DNA from: Erythrobacter longus
Lineage (GTDB): Bacteria; Pseudomonadota; Alphaproteobacteria; Sphingomonadales; Sphingomonadaceae
Assembly (NCBI RefSeq): GCF_000715015.1
Contig: NZ_JMIW01000004.1
Span: 124,001-188,000 of the forward strand
Reading direction: 5' to 3'
DNA length: 64,000 nucleotides
The position numbers and the translations under genes are program-made. Each line of letters starts with the position of its first letter. Within the stretch, counting starts at the first letter, position 1. Positions 34,421-42,919 of this stretch are shown here, piece by piece. A model generated the notes under the pieces. The model did no database searches. It had not been told where the DNA came from and saw only the letters and a program-made list of their open reading frames with translations.

Positions 34421-35125
34421 TCAAACTTCGATCATTATACGAACACATTCCGGGCTGGTTCCATACTCCGAAGCTATACGTAAGCGACATTCCTCAACCA
34501 GGTTTTCACTCTTCTTTTGGTCGCTGGAACCCGACAATTCGGCTTCCGAAATGCCAAGTACTTGAGCGATAGCGCTAATACGCTCTGGCAGGGGGCGAGC
34601 CTTGCCTTTTTCCCATGCCCAAACGGTTGGTTTGCTGACCCCCAAGGCATTGGCGACTTGTTCCAATGTCATGGAACGTTCGCGGCGAAGGCGATTGAGT
34701 TGCTGCCCAAATTGAGCGCTGTTGGAGGAGCGACCAAACGAAGGCGCTGCCGTCTGAGGCTGTGCACTGGGCGCCTGGTGTCTTCCAAGAGGTTCTGATT
34801 GCAACTGCGTGGCGGCAAGCGCGGCTTCTCCCAAAGCCTGTTCAAATGCGCAGCCATAAAGCTGCTCGCTCACCCATACGATCTCTGCTCCCACCGGGCC
34901 CACATCAGGAAGGCCAATCGCCAGCCGGTCCCCGGGGATCAGCTCAAGCTGCGTCTCGATAAGAAGGCCGGCTGCTGACAGGTTGTGGATCGTTACATTG
35001 GCTGGCCTACCGCCTTGGGAGACCGCCTGCGTTTGCAATGTCAAAGCACGGCGCGGGTGCCGCCTGCCATCAAGAGTAACGCCGTCTTCGCTATCAACAG
35101 TTTCGAGGTGGGCTTTCAACGCCAT
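34421..35125 (-). CDS. PilZ domain fused to XRE-type DNA-binding domain
   Basis: A 234-residue protein from ATG 35125 with AGGAGC upstream. The PilZ domain (15-105) carries both c-di-GMP-binding motifs: 'RRHPRR' (21-26) and 'NLSAAG' (48-53). A low-complexity Gln/Pro linker (106-135) leads to a Cro/C1-type helix-turn-helix (138-195), 'MTLEQVANALGVSKPTVWAWEKGKARPLPE'. The last 40 residues form a charged helix possibly used in dimerisation. The likely function is a transcription factor that responds to c-di-GMP. The target genes are unknown; autoregulation is possible. Both domains look intact. Confidence 0.87.
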   Translation of the reverse strand: MALKAHLETVDSEDGVTLDGRRHPRRALTLQTQAVSQGGRPANVTIHNLSAAGLLIETQLELIPGDRLAIGLPDVGPVGAEIVWVSEQLYGCAFEQALGEAALAATQLQSEPLGRHQAPSAQPQTAAPSFGRSSNSAQFGQQLNRLRRERSMTLEQVANALGVSKPTVWAWEKGKARPLPERISAIAQVLGISEAELSGSSDQKKSENLVEECRLRIASEYGTSPECVRIMIEV

Positions 35126-35270
35126 TACGTAAGGCTCCTATGTGGAGGAGCCAGATTCCGGCGAAAAAGGTAAAGGCGCGGTTAGCAAACAAGGTTAATT
35201 GCGCTGGAACGCGCCCTTATGAGGTTAAGCGTTACCAATCCAATGCCCAGAAGCATGATTAGCGGGTCGA

Positions 35271-36560
35271 TTAGTCGGCTGCGTCGAGGCCGTAAGCTGT
35301 GTGAAGCACACGTACGGCAAGTTCGGTTTCGTCTTCATCAATCAGCACGCTGACCTTGATTTCGGAGGTCGAGATTGCCTGAATGTTGATGCCGCGATCC
35401 GACAGCGCGCTGAACATGGTGCTGGCAACGCCGGCGTGGCTTTTCATGCCGACGCCCACCACGGAAATCTTGGCCACTTTGCTGTCTGTGATGATGCGGT
35501 TGAAACCGATGTCTTCGCGTCGGTCATCCAAAAGCGCCTGTGTGCGGGCAAGGTCAGCGCCCGGCACGGTGAAGGTCACGTCGGTTTCGCCTTTGTCGCG
35601 GCCGACGTTCTGAATGATCATATCGACATTGATCGAAGCGTCCGCAAGCGGGGCAAAGATATCGGCCACAGCGCCAGGCTTATCGGGCACGCGGGTGAGC
35701 GTCACTTTGGCTTCGTTCTTGTCGTGTGCGATACCGGTTACAAGTTGGCGTTCCATTTCGCCCCTTTCGACCATGAGTTCCATTTCTTCATCCGACACAA
35801 TCAATGTGCCGGGCAGTTCATCAGCGGGGACGGCATCTTCGCCCACAAAGCTGGAGAGCACCTGGATGCGCACGCCTGCTTTCATCGCAAGTCCCACAGA
35901 TCGGGTCTGAAGGACCTTTGCCCCGACGGACGCGAGTTCAAGCATCTCTTCGTAAGTGACCGCTTTGAGCTTGCGCGCTTTCGCCACAATGCGCGGGTCG
36001 GTGGTGTAGACCCCGTCCACATCGGTATAAATGTCACAGCGATCCGCTTTCACCGCCGCCGCCACAGCGACCGCCGACGTATCAGAGCCGCCTCGGCCAA
36101 GGGTCGTCACACGGCCCTCATCCGAGACACCTTGAAAGCCCGGACAAACGGCGATTTCGCCCGCTTCCATGCTGGCGATCATATCGGGGGCATCGATGGT
36201 GGAGACACGCGCCTTTGAATGGGCCTCAACCGTCTTCATCGGCATTTGCCAGCCAAGCCAGCTGCGTGCTTTACAGCCCAGCGATTGCAGAGTGAGCGCC
36301 AGAAGCCCGCTGGTCACCTGCTCGCCGCTCGATACAACCACGTCATATTCCGCCGGATCATACAGCGCATTGGCCTCGCGGCAGAAATTGACGAGGCGAT
36401 CGGTTTCGCCCGCCATCGCGCTGACGACAACGGCGACCTCGGAGTTGTTTGCGGCCTGTGCGCGCACAATATTGGCGACGCGGCGAATCCGCTCGGTCCC
36501 CGCCATCGAGGTCCCGCCAAACTTCATCACAATTCTTTGCTTTTTCTCGGCCAAGCCCAT
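35271..36560 (-). CDS. lysC: aspartate kinase
   Basis: A 429-residue protein. The kinase domain begins 'RIVMKFGGTSMAGTERIRRVANIV' and includes 'VVVSAMAGETDRL', 'VVSSGEQVTSGLLAL', 'TTLGRGGSDTSAVAVAAAVKADRCDIYTDVDGVYTTDPRIV', typical of amino-acid kinases. Two ACT domains follow ('VTLTRVPDKPGAVADIFAPLADASINVDMIIQN' and 'KISVVGVGMKSHAGVASTMFSALSDRGINIQAISTSEIKVSVLI') that sense lysine and/or threonine. It catalyses the first step of the aspartate family pathway. The gene is divergent from ubiG with 46 bp between starts. Confidence 0.96.
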   Translation of the reverse strand: MGLAEKKQRIVMKFGGTSMAGTERIRRVANIVRAQAANNSEVAVVVSAMAGETDRLVNFCREANALYDPAEYDVVVSSGEQVTSGLLALTLQSLGCKARSWLGWQMPMKTVEAHSKARVSTIDAPDMIASMEAGEIAVCPGFQGVSDEGRVTTLGRGGSDTSAVAVAAAVKADRCDIYTDVDGVYTTDPRIVAKARKLKAVTYEEMLELASVGAKVLQTRSVGLAMKAGVRIQVLSSFVGEDAVPADELPGTLIVSDEEMELMVERGEMERQLVTGIAHDKNEAKVTLTRVPDKPGAVADIFAPLADASINVDMIIQNVGRDKGETDVTFTVPGADLARTQALLDDRREDIGFNRIITDSKVAKISVVGVGMKSHAGVASTMFSALSDRGINIQAISTSEIKVSVLIDEDETELAVRVLHTAYGLDAAD

Positions 36561-36606
36561 GAAGCTCCCGCTAGTTAAGTATCGTTCGCGCTGCTAACGA
36601 GGGTCT

Positions 36607-37347
36607 ATGGGAAACGCAAACACATCTGACGTAACAATCCGTCCCGAAGAGGCCGCCTTCTTTGCTGATCTTGCAAAAGACTGGTGGAACCCGAAGGGAA
36701 AAATGGCGAGCCTGCATCAGGTGAACCCGGTACGCCTTGCCTTCATCCGTTCAGCGGTTGATGCGCATTTTGGGACAGATGCGCGAGGGATCAGGCCGCT
36801 TGCGGGCAAGACCGCGCTCGACATTGGATGCGGCGCGGGGTTGGTGTGTGAACCGCTTTCCCGGCTTGGCGCAGCAGTGACCGGCGTCGATGCAGCGTCC
36901 GACAATGTTCAGGCCGCCAGCGCTCACGCCGAGGCGGGCGGGCTCGACATCCGCTATATTGCGGGAGAGGTCGCATCGCTCGATATTGGCACCTTTGATC
37001 TGGTTACCAGCCTTGAGGTGGTCGAACATGTCGCGGACAAGCGCGCGTTCTTGCGCGATGTGGCGGACCGGCTGGCACCGGGCGGATTGCTCGTGCTTTC
37101 CACCCCCAACCGTACGGCTGCCTCGCGCGTGCTGCTTGTCGGCGCGGCAGAGGCAGTGGGATATGTCCCCAAAGGCACGCACCATTGGAAAGATTTTATC
37201 ACGCCAGAAGAACTGGAAGAGCTCCTCGCAGAGCTTGGCTTTGAAGTGACAGAGCGGCGCGGCATCGCATGGCGGCCGGGCAAGGGCCTGCACCTGTCCG
37301 ATGACGAGGTGCTCAATTACATTTTGAGCGCGCGGGTGAAGCGTTAG
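36607..37347 (+). CDS. ubiG: ubiquinone biosynthesis O-methyltransferase
   Basis: A 246-residue SAM-dependent methyltransferase. Motif I is 'ALDIGCGAGLVCEPLSRLGAAVTGVDAA' (about 74-101); 'DLVTSLEVVEHVADKRAFL' and 'PGGLLVLSTPNRTAASRVLLVGAAEAVGYVPKGTHHW' match UbiG/Coq3 closely, as does the N-terminal 'FADLAKDWWNPKGKMASLHQVNPVRLAFI'. It carries out both O-methylations in ubiquinone synthesis. A pair of palindromic repeats follows its stop. Confidence 0.95.
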   Translation: MGNANTSDVTIRPEEAAFFADLAKDWWNPKGKMASLHQVNPVRLAFIRSAVDAHFGTDARGIRPLAGKTALDIGCGAGLVCEPLSRLGAAVTGVDAASDNVQAASAHAEAGGLDIRYIAGEVASLDIGTFDLVTSLEVVEHVADKRAFLRDVADRLAPGGLLVLSTPNRTAASRVLLVGAAEAVGYVPKGTHHWKDFITPEELEELLAELGFEVTERRGIAWRPGKGLHLSDDEVLNYILSARVKR

Positions 37348-37358
37348 TCCGACCTCCC

Positions 37359-37446
37359 TCGTCATCCTGAACTTGATTCAGGATAACACGTCGACCCGGC
37401 CACCAAGCTCAAAGGGTTATGCTGAAACAAGTTCAGCATGACGATT
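37359..37446. repeat. pair of palindromic intergenic repeats
   Basis: Two related units, CTGAACTTGATTCAG within 37366-37381 and GCTGAAACAAGTTCAGC within 37421-37438, lie in opposite orientation about 40 bp apart and are flanked by TCGTCATC/GATGACGA-like ends (GTCATC at the left, ATGACGA at the right). Each unit is a hairpin, and the whole element folds on itself. This resembles the small dispersed hairpin repeats common between sphingomonad genes and may end both convergent transcripts. Confidence 0.65.
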
Positions 37447-37449
37447 CTG

Positions 37450-37893
37450 CTACAAGATTCGCGCGGCCTGCTCGGGGCTCGGCACCCAGCATTCCTCGCG
37501 TTTGCCGAACCATTTGTAACGATTGCGCGCGATGAGCTTGTAGACGGGATCGCGAAGAAAGCGCGGGACGATGCGGAAAATCACCGCTGCGCGCCACGGA
37601 AGCCCAAGCTGCGACCACATATGCAGCACCGCATCGCTGTTCATCCAGATGCGCCCGCCCTCACTCTCAGGGTCGAGGATGATAAAGCTTGTGGGATCAT
37701 CGGGATCAAGCCCCGCGTGAACCATGATCGCAGCGCCCGCGTCGTCCTGCATGGCGGCCAGCCGAAACCGGCCCTCACGATCATTCTTCAAAACAAAGCG
37801 CGCATTTGCCGTGCACAACACGCACACGCCGTCAAACACGATGATCGGCTTGTCGCGGGGAAGCGTCGCAAAGGCGGATGGGTCAGCGGCCAT
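37450..37893 (-). CDS. DCC-family thiol-disulfide oxidoreductase-like protein (DUF393)
   Basis: A 147-residue protein from ATG 37893, preceded by GGAG; the TTG at 37917 is the alternative. The DCC signature is 'IIVFDGVCVLCTANARFVLKNDREGRFRLAAMQ' with the CxxC-like 'CVLC'. Downstream 'SDAVLHMWSQLGLPWRAAVIFRIVPRFLRDPVYKLIARNRYKWFG' is typical of DUF393. Predicted thioredoxin-like fold; function not established. It overlaps the end of the GDPD gene by 11 bp, so they form one operon. Confidence 0.9.
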   Translation of the reverse strand: MAADPSAFATLPRDKPIIVFDGVCVLCTANARFVLKNDREGRFRLAAMQDDAGAAIMVHAGLDPDDPTSFIILDPESEGGRIWMNSDAVLHMWSQLGLPWRAAVIFRIVPRFLRDPVYKLIARNRYKWFGKREECWVPSPEQAARIL

Positions 37894-38932
37894 CCTCTTG
37901 CTCCACAAGGGCGACAAACTCTTTCACATTGTCGGTAAAGAAACCGTCCGCCCCGCTCGCAAGCGCTGCTGCCCATAGCATCCGCCACTTGCCATCTGCC
38001 GAAGGCCCGCCTTCGTTTTGCAAGCTTTCGGGAAGAAACCCGTTTTCCTTGCGCAAGGTCCATGGGTGCACCGCCAATCCTTGGGCCTTTGCATCTGCCA
38101 CCAATGATGTTTGCTCCAATGTTTGAGGGTCGATCACATAGCCAAGCCATGGCCCGATCCCATCGGCGTAAGTCGCAAGCTCCGCCAAGCCGCTGGGCGT
38201 AATCATCTCGGCATAGCGCATTTCGGGCTCGTCCACCGGACCACCTTCGGGGTGGATCAATTGCACAAGCTTATAGTCGCTGCGCTGGTTCAGGCGGCGC
38301 AAAGTGCCCACTTCAAAGCATTGGATGAAAATCGGGTCGCTTGGTTCAATCCCCAAGTTGCGAAGTTCGCGCAGCATCAGGTCGACCATGTCGATACCTT
38401 CCGCCTCAAGCATGAAATTGGGGTGTTTAAGCTCAGGGTAAAGGCCGATTTTGCGGCCCGTCTCGGCCTCTTTTGCACGGACCAGTTTGACGATCTCTTC
38501 AAAGGTTGGAACCTGATACAGACCGTTGAAGCGCGTGTTTGCAGGGCGGCTTGCGGGCACGCGTTCCTTGGCGCGAAGCGTGCGCAATTCCTCAAGAGTG
38601 AAATCCTCTGCGAACCAGCCGGCCACGCGCTGGCCATCGATGGTCTTCTCGCGGCGCAAATGCTCAAATTCTTCGCGGCCTGCCACATCTGTTGTGCCTG
38701 ACAGCTCGTTCTCATGGCGAGAGACAAGCTCCAGATCCTTGGTCACCACAAGGTCAGGCTCGATAAAATCGGCTCCCTGATCAATCGCCAGCTCGTAAGC
38801 GGCAAGAGTGTGTTCGGGCCGGTCGCCGCTGGCGCCTCTGTGTGCGATTATCAAGGGATCACCTGTAGCCATTGCGGGAGCGGAAACCATAAGGAGCGCG
38901 GCAAACGCACTCACAAAAAACAAGCGGACCAT
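37883..38932 (-). CDS. glycerophosphodiester phosphodiesterase (GlpQ-like, exported)
   Basis: A 349-residue protein with a signal peptide ('MVRLFFVSAFAALLMVSAPAMA'). The mature part opens with 'PLIIAHRGASGDRPEHTLAAYELAIDQGADFIEPDLVVTKDLELVSRHE', which contains the catalytic His pair and metal-binding Glu/Asp of the GDPD TIM barrel; 'GLYPELKHP' holds another metal ligand and 'HPWTLRKEN' and 'GADGFFTDN' close the barrel. It cleaves glycerophosphodiesters to glycerol-3-phosphate in the periplasm. Its start overlaps the upstream ArsC-like gene by 22 bp and its end overlaps the DUF393 gene. Confidence 0.94.
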   Translation of the reverse strand: MVRLFFVSAFAALLMVSAPAMATGDPLIIAHRGASGDRPEHTLAAYELAIDQGADFIEPDLVVTKDLELVSRHENELSGTTDVAGREEFEHLRREKTIDGQRVAGWFAEDFTLEELRTLRAKERVPASRPANTRFNGLYQVPTFEEIVKLVRAKEAETGRKIGLYPELKHPNFMLEAEGIDMVDLMLRELRNLGIEPSDPIFIQCFEVGTLRRLNQRSDYKLVQLIHPEGGPVDEPEMRYAEMITPSGLAELATYADGIGPWLGYVIDPQTLEQTSLVADAKAQGLAVHPWTLRKENGFLPESLQNEGGPSADGKWRMLWAAALASGADGFFTDNVKEFVALVEQEDGR

Positions 38933-39261
38933 TCATCTTCCTTGAAACCCACGAGGATGCCATTTTCGTGCTCTACCACTGGGCGTTTGATCATAGAGGG
39001 GTGCTGAACAAGCAAGGCTACGACTTTGTTACTATCAGCCGCATCCGCTTTTTCAGTATCGGACAATTTGCGAAATGTGGTGCCGCGTTTGTTGAGCACA
39101 ATGTCTACGCCCTTGCCCGCGATCCAGGAGGCCACTTTGCCAGCATCAGCGCCCTCTTTCTTGTAGTCGTGGAATGCGTATTCCAGACCGTTAGCATCGA
39201 GCCAATTTCGCGCCTTCTTGACGGTGTCGCAATTGGGGATGCCGTAAAGGTGGATGGTCAT
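38911..39261 (-). CDS. ArsC/Spx-family protein (YffB-like)
   Basis: A 116-residue thioredoxin-fold protein starting 'MTIHLYGIPNCDTVKKARNWLDANGLEYAFHDYKKEG'. The single Cys at position 11 ('PNCDTVKKA') and 'LNKRGTTFRKL' are typical of YffB, a Spx/ArsC relative; the C terminus has 'LVQHPSMIKRPVVE', conserved in ArsC-like proteins. YffB-type proteins are thought to be glutathione-dependent reductases rather than true arsenate reductases. It heads the three-gene overlapping operon. Confidence 0.88.
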   Translation of the reverse strand: MTIHLYGIPNCDTVKKARNWLDANGLEYAFHDYKKEGADAGKVASWIAGKGVDIVLNKRGTTFRKLSDTEKADAADSNKVVALLVQHPSMIKRPVVEHENGILVGFKEDEWSACFL

Positions 39262-39484
39262 TGAGGGCTTGGTCCTTTGGGCAAAGAATTCGCTTCAGCG
39301 AGCACGCTCTAGCCCAAGCTCCAGCCGGACAACAGGGCCAATTTCGCGCATGCTTCGCCTGTTTATAGGGCCAACGTCTTCGGAGCCAATTTTCAAGGGG
39401 GCAGCCTTTTTAAGGGGCAGCGATCGCGCTTAACGGACCCTTTAGTGTTTGTCCTTAAGGAGGGGTTGAATCTTAGGGAAGACC

Positions 39485-39811
39485 ATGACCAAAACGCCTT
39501 TTAAATCCGCTCTGGCAAAACTCGCTCTTGCCGCTGGCGCCATTTCGCTTGGCTTTGCTCCTGTTGCGGCCAGCGCTGGCACGCGCGCCGGGGACAATGC
39601 CCCTGTTTACAGCTCATCTTACAGCTCAGCCCAATCGCAGCCCGGAATAGGACGTAGCGCAGAGGGCGAACAAGTGGGCGCGAGCGCTCCGGTCTACTTC
39701 ATCCTCGCAGCCATTCTCGGGACGTGGGCAACCGTATTTGTTGCCAAATCGTCGGACGTCTTGTTTGACGATGATGAAGAGGATGACGGGTTCCAGTCAG
39801 CGGGCGTCTAA
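39485..39811 (+). CDS. hypothetical exported protein with C-terminal membrane helix (108 aa)
   Basis: A 108-residue protein from ATG 39485. The N terminus is a signal peptide ('MTKTPFKSALAKLALAAGAI...ASAG'). A Ser/Tyr/Gln-rich linker follows, then a hydrophobic helix ('APVYFILAAILGTWATVFVA', about 71-90), and an acidic tail 'FDDDEEDDGF'. No family recognised; small proteins of this build are common in Erythrobacteraceae. Its last four bases overlap the ruvC stop on the other strand. Confidence 0.6.
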   Translation: MTKTPFKSALAKLALAAGAISLGFAPVAASAGTRAGDNAPVYSSSYSSAQSQPGIGRSAEGEQVGASAPVYFILAAILGTWATVFVAKSSDVLFDDDEEDDGFQSAGV

Positions 39812-40293
39812 CTCTGGCCTGGCTGGCGGCCCAAATGCGCATCTGCAATCGCGACCGCTAGGGCATCAGCCGCATCTGTCCCGACCACTTTTGCGCCGGG
39901 CAAAAGCACCTTGATCATCGCGCCGACCTGCGATTTGTCAGCGCCGCCTGTTCCCACAACCGCTTTTTTCACCAGCCGCGCGGCGTGTTCATTCACACTG
40001 AGTGACGCGCCCCCGCACGCCGCTAAGACGCATCCGCGCGCCTGAGCAAGTTTCAGCGTCGACTTAGGGTTTTCATTGACGAAAACCTCCTCGCACGCGG
40101 CACGGTCCGGGCGATGCTCGGCAATAACGCTCGCAATACCGCCGTGCAGCAGCGCCAAGCGTTCAGCCATGGGAGCCTTCGCATGGGTTTTAATCTGACC
40201 ATTGGCGATATGGGTCAGGCGCGAGCCTTCGCTGCGGATGACGCCCCACCCAGTGCAGGTCAGCGATGGATCAAGGCCTAGAATTATAGTCAC
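39808..40293 (-). CDS. ruvC: Holliday junction resolvase RuvC
   Basis: 161 residues from a GTG start at 40293 ('TIILGLDPSLTCTGWGVIR'). The much longer frame to 40461 is rejected because the added part comes from a palindromic intergenic repeat. Catalytic acids: Asp in 'LGLDPS', Glu in 'ACEEVFVNENPKSTLKLAQARG', and the paired Asp of 'GTDAADALAVAIADAH'. It resolves Holliday junctions with RuvAB, which are not adjacent in the window. Confidence 0.94.
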   Translation of the reverse strand: MTIILGLDPSLTCTGWGVIRSEGSRLTHIANGQIKTHAKAPMAERLALLHGGIASVIAEHRPDRAACEEVFVNENPKSTLKLAQARGCVLAACGGASLSVNEHAARLVKKAVVGTGGADKSQVGAMIKVLLPGAKVVGTDAADALAVAIADAHLGRQPGQS

Positions 40294-40303
40294 TTTATTC
40301 CCA

Positions 40304-40420
40304 ACCCTCCCGCCCGCGGGAGGGTCGCGAGACTTGGCGAGCCACCGGCGAGCCTTAGTCGCAGCGGGGTGGGCCTTGCAGGCCCATGCCCACCCCTGAC
40401 CCCTCCCGCAAGCGGGAGGG
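40304..40420. repeat. two copies of a GC-rich palindrome upstream of ruvC
   Basis: ACCCTCCCGC/GCGGGAGGGT (40304-40325) and CCCTCCCGC/GCGGGAGGG (40401-40420) each make a near-perfect hairpin with a two-base loop and share the same arms. The segment between them is also GC-rich. It looks like a REP-type dispersed element. Confidence 0.65.
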
Positions 40421-40426
40421 AAAGAT

Positions 40427-40519
40427 TCAAAGCCCCACCATAAATCCAAGCCGCCACACAATCGCCAGTGCGAAAGCCGCCAAAAGCGTCGCGAGAAAAA
40501 GCAGCTCGAGCTTCTTCAA
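40427..40519 (-). CDS. possible 30-aa single-span membrane microprotein
   Basis: A TTG start at 40519 overlaps the yebC stop (TTGA). The 30 residues run '[29 protein letters not shown]' after the start, a clean transmembrane helix with a basic N terminus. An in-frame TAA lies 12 bases upstream, so TTG or a later codon is the only start available. The hydrophobic pattern and stop-start overlap favour a real gene, but TTG start and small size keep confidence low. Confidence 0.35.
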   Translation of the reverse strand: MKKLELLFLATLLAAFALAIVWRLGFMVGL

Positions 40520-41262
40520 GCGTCGAGTTTATCCATCACTTCATCGCTGATTTCGTAATTGCCCCAGACGGTTTGCACATCGTCATCATCCTCAAGCGCA
40601 TCGATCAGCTTCAAAAGCGTGCCTGCACCGTCTTCATCCATATCAACGGTCAGGTTAGGCTTCCACGCAAGCTTGACCTCTTTCGCCTCTCCAAGCGCCT
40701 TTTCAAGCGCATCGGCCACAGCGTGAAGGTCTTCGGCTACGGTCCAGATTTCATGGCCATCATCCGAAGATGTGATATCTTGTGCGCCCGCTTCCAGCGC
40801 TGCGCCAAGCACTTTATCCTCGTCACCAGCTTCGGCGCCATATTCAATGTAGCCAAGCCGTTCGAACCCGTGGGCAACAGACCCTTCGGTGCCCAGATTG
40901 CCGCCATTTTTGCTGAATGCGGTGCGGACCGCTGTCGCGGTGCGGTTGCGGTTGTCGGTCAGAGCCTCAACGATGATCGCACTGCCACCGGGGCCATAGC
41001 CTTCGTAGCGGACCTCTTCGTAATTTTCGCCGTCTGCCGCCGCTGCTTTGTCGATTGCGCGCTGAATATTGTCCTTGGGCATGGATTGCGTTTTGGCGGT
41101 GTTGATCGCAAGGCGCAGGCGCGGGTTCATATCGGGATCAGGCGTGCCCATCTTCGCAGCAACGGTGATTTCCCGGCTCAATTTAGAAAACAGGTTAGAG
41201 CGCTTCTTGTCCTGCGCACCCTTGCGGTGCATGATGTTCTTAAATTTGGAATGGCCTGCCAT
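40516..41262 (-). CDS. YebC/PmpR-family protein (translation factor / transcriptional regulator)
   Basis: 248 residues from ATG 41262 ('[39 protein letters not shown]'), with all YebC/TACO1 landmarks: '[32 protein letters not shown]', '[52 protein letters not shown]'. The in-frame extension to 41580 is rejected because the MAGHSKF start is near invariant. YebC proteins aid translation of difficult sequences and act as regulators in some bacteria. It is in the same direction as ruvC, a common pairing, with 222 bp between. Confidence 0.95.
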   Translation of the reverse strand: MAGHSKFKNIMHRKGAQDKKRSNLFSKLSREITVAAKMGTPDPDMNPRLRLAINTAKTQSMPKDNIQRAIDKAAAADGENYEEVRYEGYGPGGSAIIVEALTDNRNRTATAVRTAFSKNGGNLGTEGSVAHGFERLGYIEYGAEAGDEDKVLGAALEAGAQDITSSDDGHEIWTVAEDLHAVADALEKALGEAKEVKLAWKPNLTVDMDEDGAGTLLKLIDALEDDDDVQTVWGNYEISDEVMDKLDA

Positions 41263-41347
41263 TTGAAAACTCTTTTTGCCAAAGATTTGGTCGGTTTGCG
41301 TTTTTTGCGCTGTTTTAAGCGTGAATAAGTGGGCATGCATTAGCCCC

Positions 41348-42148
41348 ATGAGCGACATGACGACAACCCCCAACTCTGAGCCGATTTCGCCATCTGAAAT
41401 CGAGGCTACCTTTGGCGGCGCTGAGCGCGATCTTGCGCTTTTTGCCCCGGCTTCTTCGATCATTGGTGAATGGAGGCGTTTCGGCGCATTTCTAAAGCGG
41501 CCCAGCCTTGACGTGGGGGTCCAGAATGAGGGCGCGCCTACAGTCCTTGCACGGATCTTTGCGCTGGATATGGCGGCCATGTTTGTCCTGATCGGGCTTG
41601 CCAGCGCTTTGATCGCAGCCGGCGTTTACATCCCGGAAACTGCGCTTGCGGGGATGGAATTCACGCCGGGAATTATCTTTGCTGTGGTGGTCGGCGCGCC
41701 GGTCATGGAAGAAATTGTCTTTCGCGGCTGGCTATCGGGCAAACCCGGTCCAATTGCGGCGTTGATGCTGATTGCAGCCGGAGCGAGCGGTGCACTCTTC
41801 CTCCACACATCGGCCCCTGCCGTCGGCGCATTGATCGGCCTTGCAGCCATAATCGCAGCGCTCGCCGCGCTCTTCATATTGCGAGCAAGACCCGCGATGG
41901 ATTGGTTTGCGCGCGGTTTCCCGGTGTTCTTCTGGCTCGCCACGATAAGCTTCGCGCTGGTCCACCTCGCCAACTTTGATGAAGGCTCGCTTGCGATCCT
42001 GCTGCCGCTGGTGTTGCCGCAATTTATCCTAGGCGCGATGCTTGGCTATGTCCGGGTGCGCTTTGCATTATGGGCGGCAATCGCGCTCCACGCAGCGCAT
42101 AACGCAACCGCGATCACCATTGCCGCCATTGCCGGGCAGTTGGGTTAG
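41348..42148 (+). CDS. CPBP-family intramembrane metalloprotease
   Basis: 266 residues from ATG 41348. After an acidic cytoplasmic N terminus there are about seven hydrophobic segments. The CPBP (Abi/CAAX) motifs are all present: '[10 protein letters not shown]' (EExxxR), '[10 protein letters not shown]' (FxxxH) and 'ALHAAHNA' (HxxxN). This is a Rce1-type intramembrane protease. Its substrate is unknown. The upstream in-frame codons at 41276 lack a binding site and are low-complexity. Confidence 0.88.
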   Translation: MSDMTTTPNSEPISPSEIEATFGGAERDLALFAPASSIIGEWRRFGAFLKRPSLDVGVQNEGAPTVLARIFALDMAAMFVLIGLASALIAAGVYIPETALAGMEFTPGIIFAVVVGAPVMEEIVFRGWLSGKPGPIAALMLIAAGASGALFLHTSAPAVGALIGLAAIIAALAALFILRARPAMDWFARGFPVFFWLATISFALVHLANFDEGSLAILLPLVLPQFILGAMLGYVRVRFALWAAIALHAAHNATAITIAAIAGQLG

Positions 42149-42201
42149 GAAGCCCCAATATCTGTTTTCCTACTTGCTAGGTTGCGTGCCAACGTGACCT
42201 T

Positions 42202-42507
42202 ATGGATTACAAAAAAAGGCGCCGAATAAGGCAAAACTTGGTCGTCAAACAGAAGCATCGCTGCTGCTACTGCGTGCGAGTTTTCGGTCCAAAGGGCTCT
42301 CCATTGGAAGCGACCATCGAGCATTTGAGACCGCTTGCTGACGGCGGATCAAGCAGACTGAAGAACCTCGCCGCTGCTTGCCGCCATTGCAATCAGCACA
42401 GAGGCTGCCAGATGCAAGCTTCACGCTTGGCCAGAGCCTATATCTTAACTGCGGTTCCGCTGGCCGAGACCATCAGCATGGAACCAGTGTCGCCGACAAC
42501 CTCGTAA
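42202..42507 (+). CDS. HNH endonuclease-like protein
   Basis: 101 residues. A zinc-binding CxxC ('[10 protein letters not shown]'), the HNH core '[36 protein letters not shown]' with EHL..N..H and a second CxxC-like pair ('CRHCN'), all match HNH nucleases of the McrA/5-methylcytosine restriction type. The last 24 residues run antisense into the YbjQ gene and are probably not part of the domain. Stand-alone HNH proteins of this size may be DNA nickases or homing remnants; the role is unknown. Confidence 0.82.
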   Translation: MDYKKRRRIRQNLVVKQKHRCCYCVRVFGPKGSPLEATIEHLRPLADGGSSRLKNLAAACRHCNQHRGCQMQASRLARAYILTAVPLAETISMEPVSPTTS

Positions 42508-42785
42508 TCAAGGTCAATCGCTACAACCGCATTTGCGCCCTTGGACGCGGCTTCGGCTTGCAATTCGGCAATCGCCTCGTCGCGCGCTTGTTTTAGGATG
42601 CGTTCATAGCTGCCCGAACGCCCGCCCACGATGTCGCGGATATTGGCGAACAGATCACGAAACAGGTTTGCGCCAACGATCACTTCGCCAACGACAATGC
42701 CGCAATATTCCTGAATCGGGTGGCCTTCGACCGTTGGTGTAGTCGTAACAAGCACGCCGCGCGCGTCTTTCCATTGTCCTGCCAT
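42438..42785 (-). CDS. YbjQ-family protein (DUF74)
   Basis: 115 residues: '[88 protein letters not shown]', the complete YbjQ/DUF74 signature. Family members form pentamers and were proposed to bind heavy metals; function is not settled. Its 3' 70 bp overlap the HNH gene on the other strand. Confidence 0.93.
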   Translation of the reverse strand: MAGQWKDARGVLVTTTPTVEGHPIQEYCGIVVGEVIVGANLFRDLFANIRDIVGGRSGSYERILKQARDEAIAELQAEAASKGANAVVAIDLDYEVVGDTGSMLMVSASGTAVKI

Positions 42786-42919
42786 GAGAACTCTCCTCCT
42801 CGTTTGGGTGTATTAGCCAAATAGAGCAGCGACGCCCAAAATCAACGCCGCGAAAGATTTTCAGCGTTAAACATAGTTCTTCAGCAATCGGTAGAATCGG
42901 CAGTGTTATATGTGGCGAC

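Noticed and set aside
40890-40905. GGTGCCCAG match as a second attachment site of the tRNA-Leu 3' end
   Set aside because: Only about 9 bases match, it lies inside yebC and on the wrong side of the tRNA.
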